Part shown: positions 32,291 through 44,100 of the stretch, piece after piece
How the letters are laid out: each line of letters starts with the position of its first letter
How positions within the stretch are numbered: the stretch's first letter is position 1
DNA from: Candidula unifasciata
Lineage: Eukaryota; Mollusca; Gastropoda; Stylommatophora; Geomitridae
Reading direction: 5' to 3'
Length of the DNA: 64,000 nt
Assembly (NCBI GenBank): GCA_905116865.2
Contig: CAJHNH020000817.1
Span: 5,001 to 69,000, forward strand
Translations under genes and position numbers: made by a program
Notes under the pieces: model-generated
The model's input: only the letters and a program-made list of their open reading frames with translations
Databases searched by the model: none
Told to the model about the DNA's origin: nothing

Positions 32291-32749
32291 ATATAAAATG
32301 TGATCAAACAGAGAAGAATAAATTCCGCGCAACAAAGAAAACAGTTTGGAGATACGTTTAGGTCAGAATGTGTTCCTAATCTATAATCAAATGCTTTTGT
32401 TATCGCATTATTTAGATTTTAAATTGTAGATTTACAACCTGCTTATGAGAAACCCCCCCCCCCCCCCCCCCCCCCAAAAAAAAACAATTCCTTTGCTTTC
32501 AAGAAGCATTTTTTTTTAAAGTAAACTTCTGTAATATATATCAATGAGTGCCCTTCAACATCTGCTAAAGTCAAAGTGTCTGTCTCGCAACACTAAGATC
32601 TAAATATACAAAACGATGACAAGGCAAGTCGTTTTATATGATTCGAAAACAGTCTTACGAGGAATGTTTTGACCCATCAAAGATGCAGACAGCCGGGAGT
32701 GGAGAGTGAGAAGCAAAAACTAAATTTATCATCTGTTTAAATCACCACT

Positions 32750-33025
32750 GATAACTAGCATCACGAGAGCTAATAGACTAAAATGGTTGGGGTATATTGA
32801 GAGAATGTCAGATGACAGAGAAGTAAAAACTGTATTCACTAGGGAGATAAATGGTCCTAGACCACGAGGGAGACCAAGAAGACGATGGAGAAATAATATC
32901 CAGACAGACCTGCAAACACTTGGTGTTACCAACTGGAAAGAGAAGTCCAACCATGAGATGAATGGAGGCGGATGATATCTGCAGCAACGAACTTCAAAGG
33001 CTCTGAATGCTGAAGAAGAAGAATA
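32750..33025 (+). mobile_element. LINE 3' end, GAA-tailed type
   Basis: The frame reads RLKWLGYIERMSDDREVKTV and then GPRPRGRPRRRWRNNI, the same class as 2081-2350. It ends in GCTGAAGAAGAAGAATATAT, a short GAA tail followed by a TA run. The stretch 33030-33400 has no recognised feature. Confidence 0.7.
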
Positions 33026-33404
33026 TATATATATAACTTATACATATAAATATATAAAACAGATTAGTAGAAATACAAAGGCATTCAATTTCACAACTGT
33101 TTTACGGAGCCCTTGTAACCTACTAAGTGGGCGCCCCTCCCCCTGCCCCCCAGGTTTGATACCACTGGGCTAGAGAATCCCTCACCTACCCAGGGATGCA
33201 GGATACCCCACTTTGTATAGTCGGCATGGATGTAGAAACCATAGCTTCCTTGCAGGCTGTACATGGTGTCTAGGTTTTATTGTGTTGGTTTGTTATCCAG
33301 GATGGGATTTGTGGAGTCGCAGTGGTATTTATATCATTGTATCGCAGCTAAAATAAATGCGCCCTATCCCCCAGTGAATATTGCCTAATTTAAATTTAAA
33401 TTAG

Positions 33405-33530
33405 TTGCGTATCCTTTACAGGACGTTGCAGAACCAACACCAGCACTTTCTGGTTTTTGTGGTTTTTGTAGGCAAGTTTACGTCCAGTAGTTTGTCATTG
33501 CTTTCTATACTATATTGCCTGATGATGCCC
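33405..33530 (-). mobile_element. SINE family A, 3' part
   Basis: TTAGTTGCGTATCCTTTACA, then GGACGTTGCAGAACCAAC and TTTACGTCCAGTAGTTTGTC. It is the 3' half of SINE A on the minus strand. The tRNA head is missing. Confidence 0.7.
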
Positions 33531-33554
33531 CTAATAACTAGATCCATAACCTGG

Positions 33555-33805
33555 TGTGTCAGAGCGGCCGCCGTTGTGTAACCGCTCACCTGCGAATCGG
33601 AAGGTCGTGTATTCGGGTCCTACAAAATAACATGCCGTGTTGACCTGGCCTTACATAGGTACCAGGTATATTCATGGGAAGGAAAGGCGGCCGGCGTAAT
33701 GTTGACCACATCACTCACCGAGTGCCGATTGGTCTATAGAATGTAAGTCTAGCCCGATATGTCCAATGCGCCTGAAGAGATGGAACTGAGTCCTTTTATG
33801 GTATG
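33555..33805 (+). mobile_element. SINE family C, full copy
   Basis: The tRNA-like head CCGTTGTGTAACCGCTCACC...GGTCGTGTATTCGGGTCC (33570-33622) is followed by the body TTGACCTGGCCTTACATAGG and AGGCGGCCGGCGTAATGTTG. The 3' part reads GAGTGCCGATTGGTCTATAG and CTAGCCCGATATGTCC. Confidence 0.7.
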
Positions 33806-33899
33806 CCAGGAATATCGGTTGATGGGCATGCTGTGTGCAACCTGCGAGAAGCTGACAGTTTTCATCGCAAAAACACAGCTGCAAGAAATGATGGATGTA

Positions 33900-34520
33900 A
33901 CTCTAACAGTAGGTTAAAACGAGGATCTTAGTTGAACAGCAGAGAAACGAAAGTAATGTAGTTACAAATAAAATGGGCCCTCTGAAATGCAACATCAAAG
34001 TAAATGGAATAATCCTTAAGAAAGTTGATATGTTTAAATACTTGGGTACCCTGATAACATTAGAAGGAAGATGAATTAAAGAATTCAAATGTAGAATAGC
34101 TCAAGCAGAGGCAACATTTTACCAGGTAAGGAATAATCTATGCAATCTTTCTTTACCAACTGGAACGGGAAAAGTAATTAGTTAAAAGGCTACATAAATC
34201 CTTTCCTGGTATACGGAAGAGAATCACGAACAGTTGATTATTTAGTGAAAAATTATTGAGAAGCTGTTGAGACTTAGTTTTATAGAGCAATGATGAGAAT
34301 ACATTGGACAGATAAAAAGAGTAATAAGGATGTCTTGAACAAAACTGGCCCTCGAGGAGAACTTATTCTCTACCTTAAAAAGAGACAGTCTACAGTCCGA
34401 CATCATGGCATGAAAGATCTTCTGTAAAAGAGTTGACTTAAAGTACACGAGACAGAAGGCTGTGGATAGACATGATTACCGACTCGACAGCATGGACTTT
34501 AACTCTTCCGGTCCCAGATA
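33900..34520 (+). mobile_element. LINE fragment
   Basis: Broken frames: KCNIKVNGIILKKVDMFKYL then GTLITLEGR, and AQAEATFYQVRNNLC. These are thumb-region motifs (KYLG..IT.DGR) of the common LINE family. From 34100 on only scattered similarity is left. Confidence 0.6.
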
Positions 34521-35170
34521 GTGTTGGACTCAACAATGCCTATGGCGAAGATTTTGAATCATAACAGTTGCTAAGTCTCATAGAGCTGAAAAATGCAGCT
34601 TTGGCAAGGTAGATGTTATAGTAAAAACTGTAAAATAAAGGGTTAACAAGACAAGAATGTAATAAGAAAGTAAAGAGATGTGTACGATATATAGTGTAAC
34701 CGCTGAATGCATGGTGAGTTCTATGGTACTGAATGAGTTAAGGAGAAACAGACGCCCTTGTCTCTTCCGAAATACGACACTCATTTAAGAATTTAAAAAC
34801 AAAAACAAATCGACTTTTATAGAAAAACAACACTTCAGACGTTACAGAATTATAACCACATGCCAAATTGGCTTTCGTGTTCACAGCGCACTTCAAGAAA
34901 CTGAAGATCATATTACAGGGATTATTTTTCAGCCTGACTAGACTCGGCGGCATATAATTTAACCAGAATATTTATGGGGCAGCCGGTGCATTCAGAATAA
35001 AGCATTTGTCGTTTCTTGTGATTACAAAAAGAATACAATTTTTAGACAAAACATAGAAATGTTATATGTTATTTTTACAAACCTGCATCCTGTGACATTT
35101 CAACGGGTTTTTCAAACTAATGACAGAGGGTCAAGGCAAGAGGGGTCAGGGTTTAAAAAAAATAATAATG
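34521..35170. other. No gene seen
   Basis: AT-rich unique sequence without recognised coding or repeat content. Confidence 0.5.
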
Positions 35171-35174
35171 TTTC

Positions 35175-35410
35175 AAATTTATTCAGCAAATGAGGTTAGA
35201 CTACTATTAGTATACACCCAATGGGTTATGTGGTCAACATCACGCCAGCCGCCTTTACTTCCAATGACTTTACCTTTTACCCATTTAAGGCTAGGTCTAT
35301 CTGGGAGCCAAGATAATGTTTGGAGAGAAAAAAAATTGGCCCCTGGCGGATTTGAACCAACGACCTTTGAATCCGCAGGCGAGCGTCTAGCCGCTGCGCC
35401 GCAGAAGCGC
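35175..35410 (-). mobile_element. SINE family C copy
   Basis: Plus-strand blocks: CCCAATGGGTTATGTGGTCA, ACATCACGCCAGCCGCCTTTAC, GGCTAGGTCTATCTGGGAGCC and GGCGGATTTGAACCAACGACC, ending GCGTCTAGCCGCTGCGCCG. The tRNA-like head is on the right. Confidence 0.75.
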
Positions 35411-35899
35411 CTGCAAAAAGTAATGCCATCTCGAAAAACAATCCGCCGACCATAGTAACAGTAACTGAGTCTTGTATTTTTTTTTATGTCGGATTTGCAC
35501 TCGATTTAGCTCTAAGCTATACAAAGTCATGAGTCCCTTATCGTTTCATCGGCTCATTGGCTCGCCGGTAAACGAATTCGTCGCCGGTCAGGACAGTATT
35601 TGTGTTTGTTTCCTTTGATGGCATCAACACAGTAGGAGTTCTTTCCAGGGCTCTTTGTGACGTCCACTGCTAGGCCATTTTACATACAGCACATAAACTA
35701 GTCTCCATTATAACTTAAAGCTCCCCTTGCGGGTATGCCTGTTGAAAGTGACGATTTTTGTTTTCAGCAATGCACCACCACCACTTTACGGTTTTAAATT
35801 ACACCAGCTACTGACCGAAAACTTTAAAATATATCACCTTTTTATTACACAAAAGTAAGGGAGCCTTTTCGACGCCTTCTAAATGAATTGAGCATATAG
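35411..35899. other. No gene seen
   Basis: Unique sequence between two same-strand SINE C copies. Nothing recognised. Confidence 0.45.
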
Positions 35900-36125
35900 T
35901 GCTAGACTTATATTTTATATACCAATCGGCACTTAATGGATGATGTGGTTAGCACCATGGCGGTCGCCTTTACGTCCTGGGACAGCGCCTGGTTTCCACT
36001 CAAGGCTGTGTCGGCTTTGGAGCAAAGGCGATTTTTTTTTTAAGAAAAAGGCCCAGTTCCGGCAGGACGTGAACACACGTGCTTCGGATCCGCAGGCAAG
36101 CGCCTAGCCGTTACACCCAGGCTGA
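35900..36125 (-). mobile_element. SINE family C copy
   Basis: ACCAATCGGCACTTAATGGA, then TGATGTGGTTAGCACCATGG, GGTCGCCTTTACGTCCTGGGA and CAAGCGCCTAGCCGTTACACCC. The same strand and order as 35175-35410. Confidence 0.75.
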
Positions 36126-36179
36126 TTTTCCCGTGTGAGTTCCGGGGCTCTTTTGTGGGAAAAACAAGAATAGATCCAT

Positions 36180-36992
36180 TACCTTCCCAACAAGCATGTC
36201 ATAAGATTCCAATAATTCTGGGTTCCTTTGAAGTCGGAGTGCATCTGCCTAAGAGGCAAGGAACCAACAATCTGCATACAAATAAGTCAGACATCTAAAA
36301 TGTATGTGCACGAAACGCTCGATTCTGGAACAAGTCTTAAGTCCAGAGGTGGATGAACAACCAGACCTTTCCGCTGGAGTTTACAGCCAGTAACAGCAAA
36401 GAAGACCACTACAGACTTCACAAGCACAGAATGATTGACTGGTCACGACATAGCTGTGGTGTCTCACACTGCCAAGCTCATGTATTTTATTGAGTTCGTG
36501 CACTGCACTGAGATTCTTCAGACGCAGGCTTGAGTTCGAAGTAGAACGAAGCACTGATTGGTTACACCCATTTGCCGTGATGTTGATCCGTAGAAATAAC
36601 ATAAACACAGAATGATTGACTATCATTTCTTTCAAAGGGCCCTTCCTTTCTCTACTCCTGGAATGCGTCAAGGCGTCAGGGCAGGGAGAGATCTATGAAA
36701 TGGGCTCTTCTCTTCGCTTCGTGTAGAGTACTTTTCAGTGTCTCTGATATTTCCTGCTGTCCGTGTTTTGTGTGGTCGACATCTGAATCTGTTAACGCTG
36801 TCTGTCACAAATATCGGTTGTTGCACGCTGATTTGGGAGAGTTTTAATATTGTGGGAAGGGACAAAGGGGTATGATAATTATTTCCGGGAGTTTAAGGGA
36901 ATGTCCCGTGAACAGTGTCAACATTGACCAAAGTAGGGAGGGAGAGTCAATGTTGCCACTGACTTTACGACTTTTTAGGGGTTGTTGACAAG
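36180..36992 (+). repeat. Duplicated segment, copy 1 (partner 51731-52965)
   Basis: Near-identical to 51731-51938 plus about 52340-52965. Shared text includes GGGTTCCTTTGAAGTCGGAG, AACGCTCGATTCTGGAACAAG, TCAAGGCGTCAGGGCAGGGAG and GTGAACAGTGTCAACATT. It carries a SINE D 3' portion at 36485-36600. The two copies diverge after GACTGTGCAGGTTAGG (copy 1 to about 37041, with the last 50 bp weaker). Copy 2 holds about 400 bp that copy 1 lacks. Confidence 0.85.
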
Positions 36993-37049
36993 GGGTCGTG
37001 ATTGTGCTGCTAGTGCTGTCGCCACAGACTGTGCAGGTTAGGACGCCTA

Positions 37050-37795
37050 ATTTTGAGAACCACTGGGGGGGGGGGGGGATTTTATCACCTTAAAAGGTAA
37101 ACTGGAGATGTGAACTAGCGTCACTGCACACGGTTATAAACCATAAGTGCTCTGCCACTACTATTATGGACAGCTGATAAGAAACTGTCCGCCTGTGTCG
37201 ACATTCGCACGCAACTCCGTAACTACACCGACATTCCTCCATTGACCCCAGGGTGTTAACTCTGGTACCCATTTTCTAGAAGCTAGATGAACCCCGGGAA
37301 CCGCCTGGTTTCAAACACCGGCCGTGGGCTGCAGCGAGTCACAGCTGGATTTGAAAGCGAGTCTTCACTAGACTGCACTAATGCTGTCACCATCACCTTG
37401 CAGGGGTCAAACCTAGTTCTTGCGCATGAGTGCCAATGCCATATCATCAAGAGATTTGCTGCGAAATGTGTCGCTTTCTATATACACGAGGCTAAATGTA
37501 TAACATGTTTCTTGAGACATAGTTGCTATTAATGAATTTTTTTTCTTTTCTTTAGCTGGTGGGGAAAACAACGCATAAAAATACTTTTTTAAAAAAATTG
37601 CATTTTTAGGTAAATTGCAGATTGTGGATCCCTGATTTGCGCCCAACAAAGTATCTCCTGCCCCATTACACGTACAGCTGGATGGTTTTGCACTGAATCA
37701 AGTTATGAATTAATCAAGTAACAGAAAGTATTGTGAACGGCACTCATAGAAAGAAGTAGAAAGATAGAAGAACACACTAGACAACATAAAAATCG
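37050..37795. other. No gene seen
   Basis: A G run (about 37066-37078), then unique sequence. The frame at 37287-37532 has no recognisable homology and no supporting splice or start context. Confidence 0.45.
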
Positions 37796-37799
37796 AAAG

Positions 37800-37880
37800 C
37801 TATAGTTACCGTGCCGGGAATTGAACCTGTCACCTCCAGACGGCGTCTGCGCCTCGCCATGAATACAAGTGCACTAAGAA
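37800..37880 (-). mobile_element. tRNA-like sequence (SINE head or tRNA pseudogene)
   Basis: Minus strand: GGCGAGGCGCAGACGCCGTC, then GGAGGTGACAGGTTCAATTC and CCGGCACGG. The GGTTCAATTCC block is a good T-loop/box B. The acceptor and D arms do not fold into a convincing full tRNA by eye. Confidence 0.3.
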
Positions 37881-38129
37881 ACATGGTCAACTCGGCACCC
37901 CCGAAAAAAGGTGTCTCATTGGCCATGTCTATCGTACAGCTTGAAATCCACGACTATGGAATACGGACAGAATTCATTTCAACCCATTGAAATAGCACCA
38001 TAGGTTACAGAAATTTATATAACGAGGCAAATGTCAAATAACAATCACAGCAATAATTTACGAACACAGTAGACATTATTGCCTTGTCTAGAATACACAA
38101 ACATTTAAGAAAGGTATTTGATTGGTAGG

Positions 38130-38560
38130 TTCTGATGTATATATACGTCATTCCTATAAATAAACAGAGAGGGGAACCATTTGAGGCCGTTAAATATTAT
38201 GAATTAATCAATCAAGTTAGGGAGTTTAAATATCTAGAAAGCATGATCACGGAAGATGGTCGAATTGACAGAGAAATAGAAACCAGATGTCAGAAAGCAA
38301 GTGCCCTTATTTACCAATAGTCATTACTATTAAGACATCCAAGCACAACTATGAGTGCAAAGAAACAGATTATTAATAGTATATTCATTCTAACATTAAG
38401 CTACCAGTGCCAAACATGGACACTATCTAACGCCCATATACGCAAAATCACCACCCGCGAGATGAGGTGCCTGAGAAAATCAGTCAACCTAACCATCCGA
38501 GATCGAGTGAATAATGAAACTGTCAGCAAACTGTGAGAACGACACCTTGTACTAGATTCA
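38130..38560 (+). mobile_element. LINE thumb/C-terminal fragment
   Basis: VREFKYLESMITEDGRIDRE (near 38218) and then LSYQCQTWTLSNAHIRKITT and REMRCLRKSVNLT are typical of the region after the RT catalytic core in the common LINE family. It is broken by stops near 38320. Confidence 0.7.
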
Positions 38561-38648
38561 TCGAGAAACAGCAGATGAAGTTGTTGAAATTACTAATTTG
38601 CCATGCTCATTTGGTTAAATACAACAATATATTTTCCTCTCCTTACAG

Positions 38649-39299
38649 TTATGACTCATCAAATAGTCAAAAAGCTCTGGATCCAGCTTAAGACTAAGCC
38701 GGAGCATTTTCTGAATTCTAACGATGAGCAAATACATATTTGTTTAACAGAAGACTTGAAGGAGAACGAGACCAAGAATTTCGCTCAGGTGATCCGGGAA
38801 CACATATCCCACAAAGAACTTGTAGAGATCATGCTTTCTAGAATTCAAATATATGTCCAGAAGTATGATAGTACGAAACAGGTTCACATACAGATATTAG
38901 ATAAACCATTAAAAGGTTATTGATCTTATAAAATATAGAGCATGCCTTTTGCGAGGGTTGTACTGAAAAATATGCAAATCAGTCCGGGCATGCTTGTTTG
39001 GACGAGGACCGTGAGAATGCAATAGAACGCTACCTTCACAATAAAATTGAAAATGATCTGACACACCTCGAACTGGAGACAATTGTCTTTACAAGACTCC
39101 AGTGTTACGTATTACAATACGAGAAACAAAAGCAAAGGTAAGTGAGACCCTTTGTGTCATAATTTTTTTTTTTAAAAATATCTCCTTTTTATTGTTAGCG
39201 GCTCTCATTTTGTCATTGTTGGTGTTTCTCATACAAACATTTAAAAAAAATGTATCACATTTGAGACAAGCAAAAAAGAATCAACACCTTTATCTTTAA
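38649..39299 (+). CDS. Unrecognised gene 3' part: repeated domain plus membrane helix (possibly decayed)
   Basis: I do not recognise this gene. After a good acceptor (TTTTCCTCTCCTTACAG) a segment at 38649-38881 reads MTHQIVKKLWIQ... with ICLTEDLKENETKNFAQVI and LVEIMLSRIQIYVQKY. After a possible 59-bp intron, another frame (38941-39137) reads HAFCEGCTEKYANQ, ACLDEDRENAIERYLHNKI and LETIVFTRLQCYVLQYEKQK, ending at a consensus GTAAGT donor. The two segments align (CL.EDxxEN, then L..I...R.Q.YV..Y...KQ), so they look like tandem copies of one domain of about 60 residues. After TTTTTATTGTTAG at 39198, 39199-39299 encodes a hydrophobic helix (AALILSLLVFLI) and a short basic tail ending HLYL. The helix frame does not match the phase of the preceding donor by one base. 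Either an exon is missing from the model or the gene is decayed. Confidence 0.35.
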
Positions 39300-39528
39300 T
39301 GATCTTTTATCAAACAAAAACACATTGTCAATAGACGAAAAAAATTACAGCTATACTAATTTTGAAACAGTCTTCCAAATATTGTCAATCAGTGACATTG
39401 TCTAACAACAAGAAGTTTGAGACATGTTGTGCTGATAGAACGTCTGGTTGAAAAGAAAAAAGAAAATTCAGAAGAACAAAGGGTGAATTCTCCAAAGTTG
39501 TAGACAGTATAAGTGCAAATTTACTCTA

Positions 39529-39969
39529 CTAGGTCTGTGGCTTCCACAATAGGGCAATGATTACAGTAAAAAACAGGGCGATGAAGAAAAATGTGTAAAA
39601 AATGTGTCCTATGCGTAAAATTACAGACGGTTTCCCGGGGTGGCCCTGTTCAAAAGGAGTTGTAGGAGAAACGTCATTTCTGTCTCTGTGATGTTGCTTA
39701 TACTGAAAACTGTTTACAAAATATGACTGAACGTGTAGGCACCTGACGCTGAATATTGGAAACAAGTTCAAATTGCCTATTATTTGTTGTTTCTTAAGTT
39801 GTGACGTAGAGTTCCTCACTTGCCTTTTTATAAATGTTTGTGTTGTGAGATATTTGTAATGTGTCTCCTCCACACTCAACCTCTCTCGTGCAGATTTAAC
39901 ACTGACTCTGTTGTCTGTTAGGTCACAGTTCATTCTAGCCAGACGACACTTCTCTCCACGGCCACACAA
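39529..39969 (-). CDS. Unrecognised single-pass membrane protein, C-terminal part
   Basis: An open minus frame reaching back to an in-frame stop near 40010. The first clear ATG gives MNCDLTDNRVSV. It shows Cys residues and a charged helical segment (KSARERLSVEETHYKYL, TQTFIKRQV), a polar linker with a proline-rich patch (SPTTPFEQGHPGKP), then a strong hydrophobic helix (FYTFFFIALFFTVIIALLW) and a four-residue tail. The N-terminal half aligns loosely with the second domain copy of the plus-strand segment at 38941-39137 (C..(G)EK, C.L.D.R, TH..L.T..F.R.Q). The two segments are convergent, 230 bp apart, and share the order domain, helix, short tail. I infer a paralogous pair. The family is unknown and the upstream exons are not identified. 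Confidence 0.35.
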   Translation of the reverse strand: MCGRGEKCRLARMNCDLTDNRVSVKSARERLSVEETHYKYLTTQTFIKRQVRNSTSQLKKQQIIGNLNLFPIFSVRCLHVQSYFVNSFQYKQHHRDRNDVSPTTPFEQGHPGKPSVILRIGHIFYTFFFIALFFTVIIALLWKPQT

Positions 39970-40014
39970 CTTTAAATGACGGTCGACAACAGGTGACGCA
40001 TTTCACAGGTTCAT

Positions 40015-41119
40015 TGTCAACGTAACACAAGCGACACGAATCAACAGATGAACTAACTTATGCCATTCGGGCAATCTCGCCTTGCTCAGGCATTGAGTCT
40101 CTAGCCCCGGTTCAGACGATGGACACTGGCATGTACATGGCTGGCTCAACAAACATACCGTGAAACACAACTGCTGGCCCAAACAATCATTTAATAGCGC
40201 TGCCTGTCTTGTCGTTCAGCATTAACATTATTCGACTCAGATTCAGATCCACGTGTGCACTTCTCACTCTGGATTCACCTTCACAGATTCTGCTTCACAT
40301 CCTTCCAATCTGGGGCCCAATCACCGAATGACCACCTCATTCTCAATCCCCAAGATCTCGCATTCACACGTGACTCACTCACTCTTGTCCTTTCACCATA
40401 TCTCCGTGAAACCCATGCTATCCGGGACTTACCCAATTATGCCAGTCATCCCCTGACGAGTGTGACTAGAAAGACCCAGCCGTATTAAGAAAAGTCCTTC
40501 ATAATTAGAGCATGTGATTTCACAACCATTGACGCCATCAAATGTATTTAGTGTATTTCTTCTCAGACGAGTCATTCTCATTCTGTTTGCATTTTTTTTT
40601 TTTTTTTTCTTCATTCGAAACTCCCTTCCTGAGTCGCTCCCTCCACACGACTTAGTCGGTAAATCTGCACACAGTCAAACACAATATTCACTCACAATAT
40701 CAAATTGAAACCGTTTCGAAGAGGGAAAGTCAAAATCCTTGCGTTAGGTCGAATGCAATCCATTACATTACTTAAGGTTTATGAACAATTCAAACATATA
40801 AAAATACAAATCGTATGCTTATCAAACTCTGACAAGTCGTCCTACTAGACAAATTGACAAGGTCTATTGTTACAGACCGTAAATTACTGACCCTAACTGA
40901 AGCGGGAGACTGACAGTAGCCAGAATACTAGAGAAAACAGGCTTGCCTATTATTAGAAATGCATTTGAAATGACTGTAGCGTACATTTGCATATTCTTAT
41001 TTGTCAAAACAATAAATTTTAACAATATGATAAATACCCTTTATAAGTGTGTTCTCCAATCGTAAGTGACCATTTAATAACAAGTGATGTCACGGAGTGT
41101 ACTAACTATTTAAAAATAG
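40015..41119. other. No gene seen
   Basis: AT-rich unique sequence between the unrecognised minus frame and the large receptor. It contains a T run at about 40590-40608. It must include the receptor's 3' UTR on the minus strand, but I saw no convincing polyadenylation signal. Confidence 0.5.
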
Positions 41120-44100
41120 TTATTGTACGTTTACATTGGGTTTCCTTTTATTTCCATGCTTAAATTTTTTCCATGTCTCAAGTAGGGTGGGAATAGTATA
41201 CAGAACAGGGTTTGCAGCGGAGTTGATGGGCAGAAGGAGAACAGTTGTCCAGGCATAAACCTCACTGCTGACATCATGACCTCCAAGAGAAATCAGTCCC
41301 ATGATTCCCACAGGAAACCAGAAGAGGAAATTAGACAGAATTACAAGAGACAGTTGTTTGGCTACTGTTATATCTTCAGCTCGTCGTGAAGAAGGCATGC
41401 TAGTTGCTGTCTTAGATATTCTGCTCTCTGACATAGCACGGAAGATCGCATATTGACCACACGCAATAAACAAAAACATTATCAGGTTACAAATAATAAA
41501 AACTGCCACTGAATACTCCCAACCTTTAGCGTAGTTGTTTGTTAAGGGCAAGCCAAGACACATTGCGTTGGAAGAATAGATGTCAAAGTTCAACACGATG
41601 GGAACAAGTGAAAGTAGGACACTTGCCACCCAAGACATCACAACTGCGATAGTTTTGTGAGACCACGTAAACTTTACTTGACCGAATGGAAACTTCATCA
41701 CCAAAAATCTGTCGAGAGTGATCAGAAAAACAAAGAACGTCGATGCTTCACATGAGAGACAGGCCATAAAACCAGCCATCTTGCATACAACTCCGTTCCT
41801 CCAGTTCTTGTCATAGAGAACATAACTGTCACGGTAGAAAGAATCAGCCCCAGCAATCAGGAACAAATAGACTCCCATGATGAAGTCAGATACACCCAAG
41901 TTGGTCACGAACAGACCGTATCCTGTTTGGAGAACTGACCTATCCCAGATCACACGATACACAATGACCGTCACGTTTCCCAGAAGTGCGAGTATTGCAA
42001 CAATCCAGAGAAGAAATCGCTGAATATCAAGTCCTAGCAGATTACCACACGAGGAAATGGCATCTGTATTTAAAGGAGCAATGCACGCACGAGGCGAAAT
42101 AACTAATCCCTGAATCTGTGGACAGCAAATCTGGAAAAGATCCGAATACAACGCCTGGCTAATTGTAAGATTTTGAAAAAAATAGTCGTCGAGATCTTGT
42201 GTAAGAATACCTCGTAAATCTAATGTCTGCAGTGTCAGTTTTGGGCTGAAATATTGTCTCGTAAATTTTGAAATCAACGAATTGCTCAAATTTAGATGTT
42301 TTAATCTATGGAGTTTTGTGAACACTGAATCGTTTAGATAAGACAGACTTGTAAAGGAAAGATCAAATATTTCTAGAAAACTGAACCGTAAATTTCTGAG
42401 CGACTTCAGCAGACGATTGTGAGAAATATTAAGAAAATGTATGTGTTTGTAAAAATAGTTGTATTCATCGGTTGCAAAGGCTTCAAATCTGTTGTGGCTA
42501 ATGTCCAGTTTCTGAATCATAAATGGTGGGTAGTTATAAATTAAAGGTAAACATAACTCACTTATATTGCATTTAGACAAGATCAGGACTTTTAAATTCA
42601 GAAATGCTCCTGGGGCAGTAAGCAAAAATAAGCTGAGTTCATAAAACTCTACTCCAGACAGGTCCAGGTATCTAATCTGTCGATCCATAGCACACACTTT
42701 TGTCATGTCTAAAGGAACTGATTTGTTGTAATCAGAAACGGACACTGTCCCAGCAATACACCGGAAACCTTTAAGACAATCATCGCGGCAGCCAAGTTCA
42801 TCATCTTCATACGGGCAATCGGTATGCCCATCACAAACTAGGTCAGGATGAAGACAGATGTTGCTGTCCCAGCAAGCAAAATACCCAGTACATGGACCAG
42901 TGTAGAACAGTTGCTCGTCTTCTCCTGTAGGACAGTCATCTCTTCCATCACGAAGATAATGATGAGGGATACAGTACGAGTTATAACACTTCACATACCC
43001 GTAACTGCATTGAAAGTTCTCGCAGTCTCTAAGATGTGACATATCTGTGCACCCGACAATACCTCCGTGTCTTTCTTTGATGTAATGACATTTTGGAGCC
43101 CACATATTATGTCCGAAGCTATTCTTGCAAGCGTTTGCAGACTCTAGCTTTCCCATGGTCTGAGCTATAAGGCCTTCAGGACCTCTACAGTCTATGAACA
43201 AGTCGCTGTGCTGAGATTTGTTTACACATATGCCAGGATCGCATACTAATGCACATCTGTTATTATTTATTAGAGGTTTACTTTTTTGCAAGCTTAAATA
43301 ACTATCTATATATTCCTGGAGACTAATCGTAGAAATGAAACAGTCAACTTGTACATTATTGTCCCACTGTAGAGGTAGACATAAGTCAGCACGACACTGT
43401 CCACTGTTACATGTTGTGTGAACGCAGAATTTCTCATCGCTGTCGTCTCCACAGTCCTTGATCTTGTCACATTCATATTCTTTATGGTGTAGCCTTTGGC
43501 CGGATTGGCAGTAAAAGTCATTAAAAGATAAAAATGTCATAGGATTCGAACAAAGAAGCTCATCCTGTCTGTTGCTGTAGTGATCAACTAAATCACAGAA
43601 CATTTCATAGGAAACATATCTACGATCACCGGCGTCTTCCCCACAGTCAAAGATTGGAAAGTCTAGATTTGATGTTCTCAGAAATTGAAGAAAATTGGAG
43701 TTAGGTACGTTGGCAGATATGGAAATTATATTCCTTTCGTAGATGAGAAAATGTTCATTTGGTACTGTGAAATTAATTTGCTCTGTTGGATCTGGTAATT
43801 TAAAGATAAAGTCAACATCATTAAACTTTCGGGGAAGGACAACTTCACACAGTGGTTCAGATTTTATTTCGGAATGACAATTAAGATTTATCCATCCCTC
43901 ACTGGCACTGTTGTTATATTTGTCACGTGTTGTGGTGTTTGTAAACTGCCACGCCACACAGTCATCATCCTTACAGTCTCTACAAGGTTGACCGGGCAGC
44001 CAATGATGAATCAAAAGGGGACGAAACTTTCCTAGACTGGCGACCCACTGAAATCTTTTCGCGTAGTTACCTAAATCTCTAGTGAGGCCAATATGAAATG

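Noticed and set aside
37287..37532. 81-codon frame MNPGNRLVSNTGRGLQ
   Set aside because: No recognisable domain, and its surroundings look like decayed repeat sequence.
37800..37880. A functional tRNA gene
   Set aside because: The T-loop is good, but the acceptor and D arms do not pair convincingly by eye, so it is listed only as tRNA-like.
40253..40488. Short forward frames with HSHVTHSLL and similar
   Set aside because: No homology, no splice or promoter context, and the region is otherwise unique non-coding sequence.
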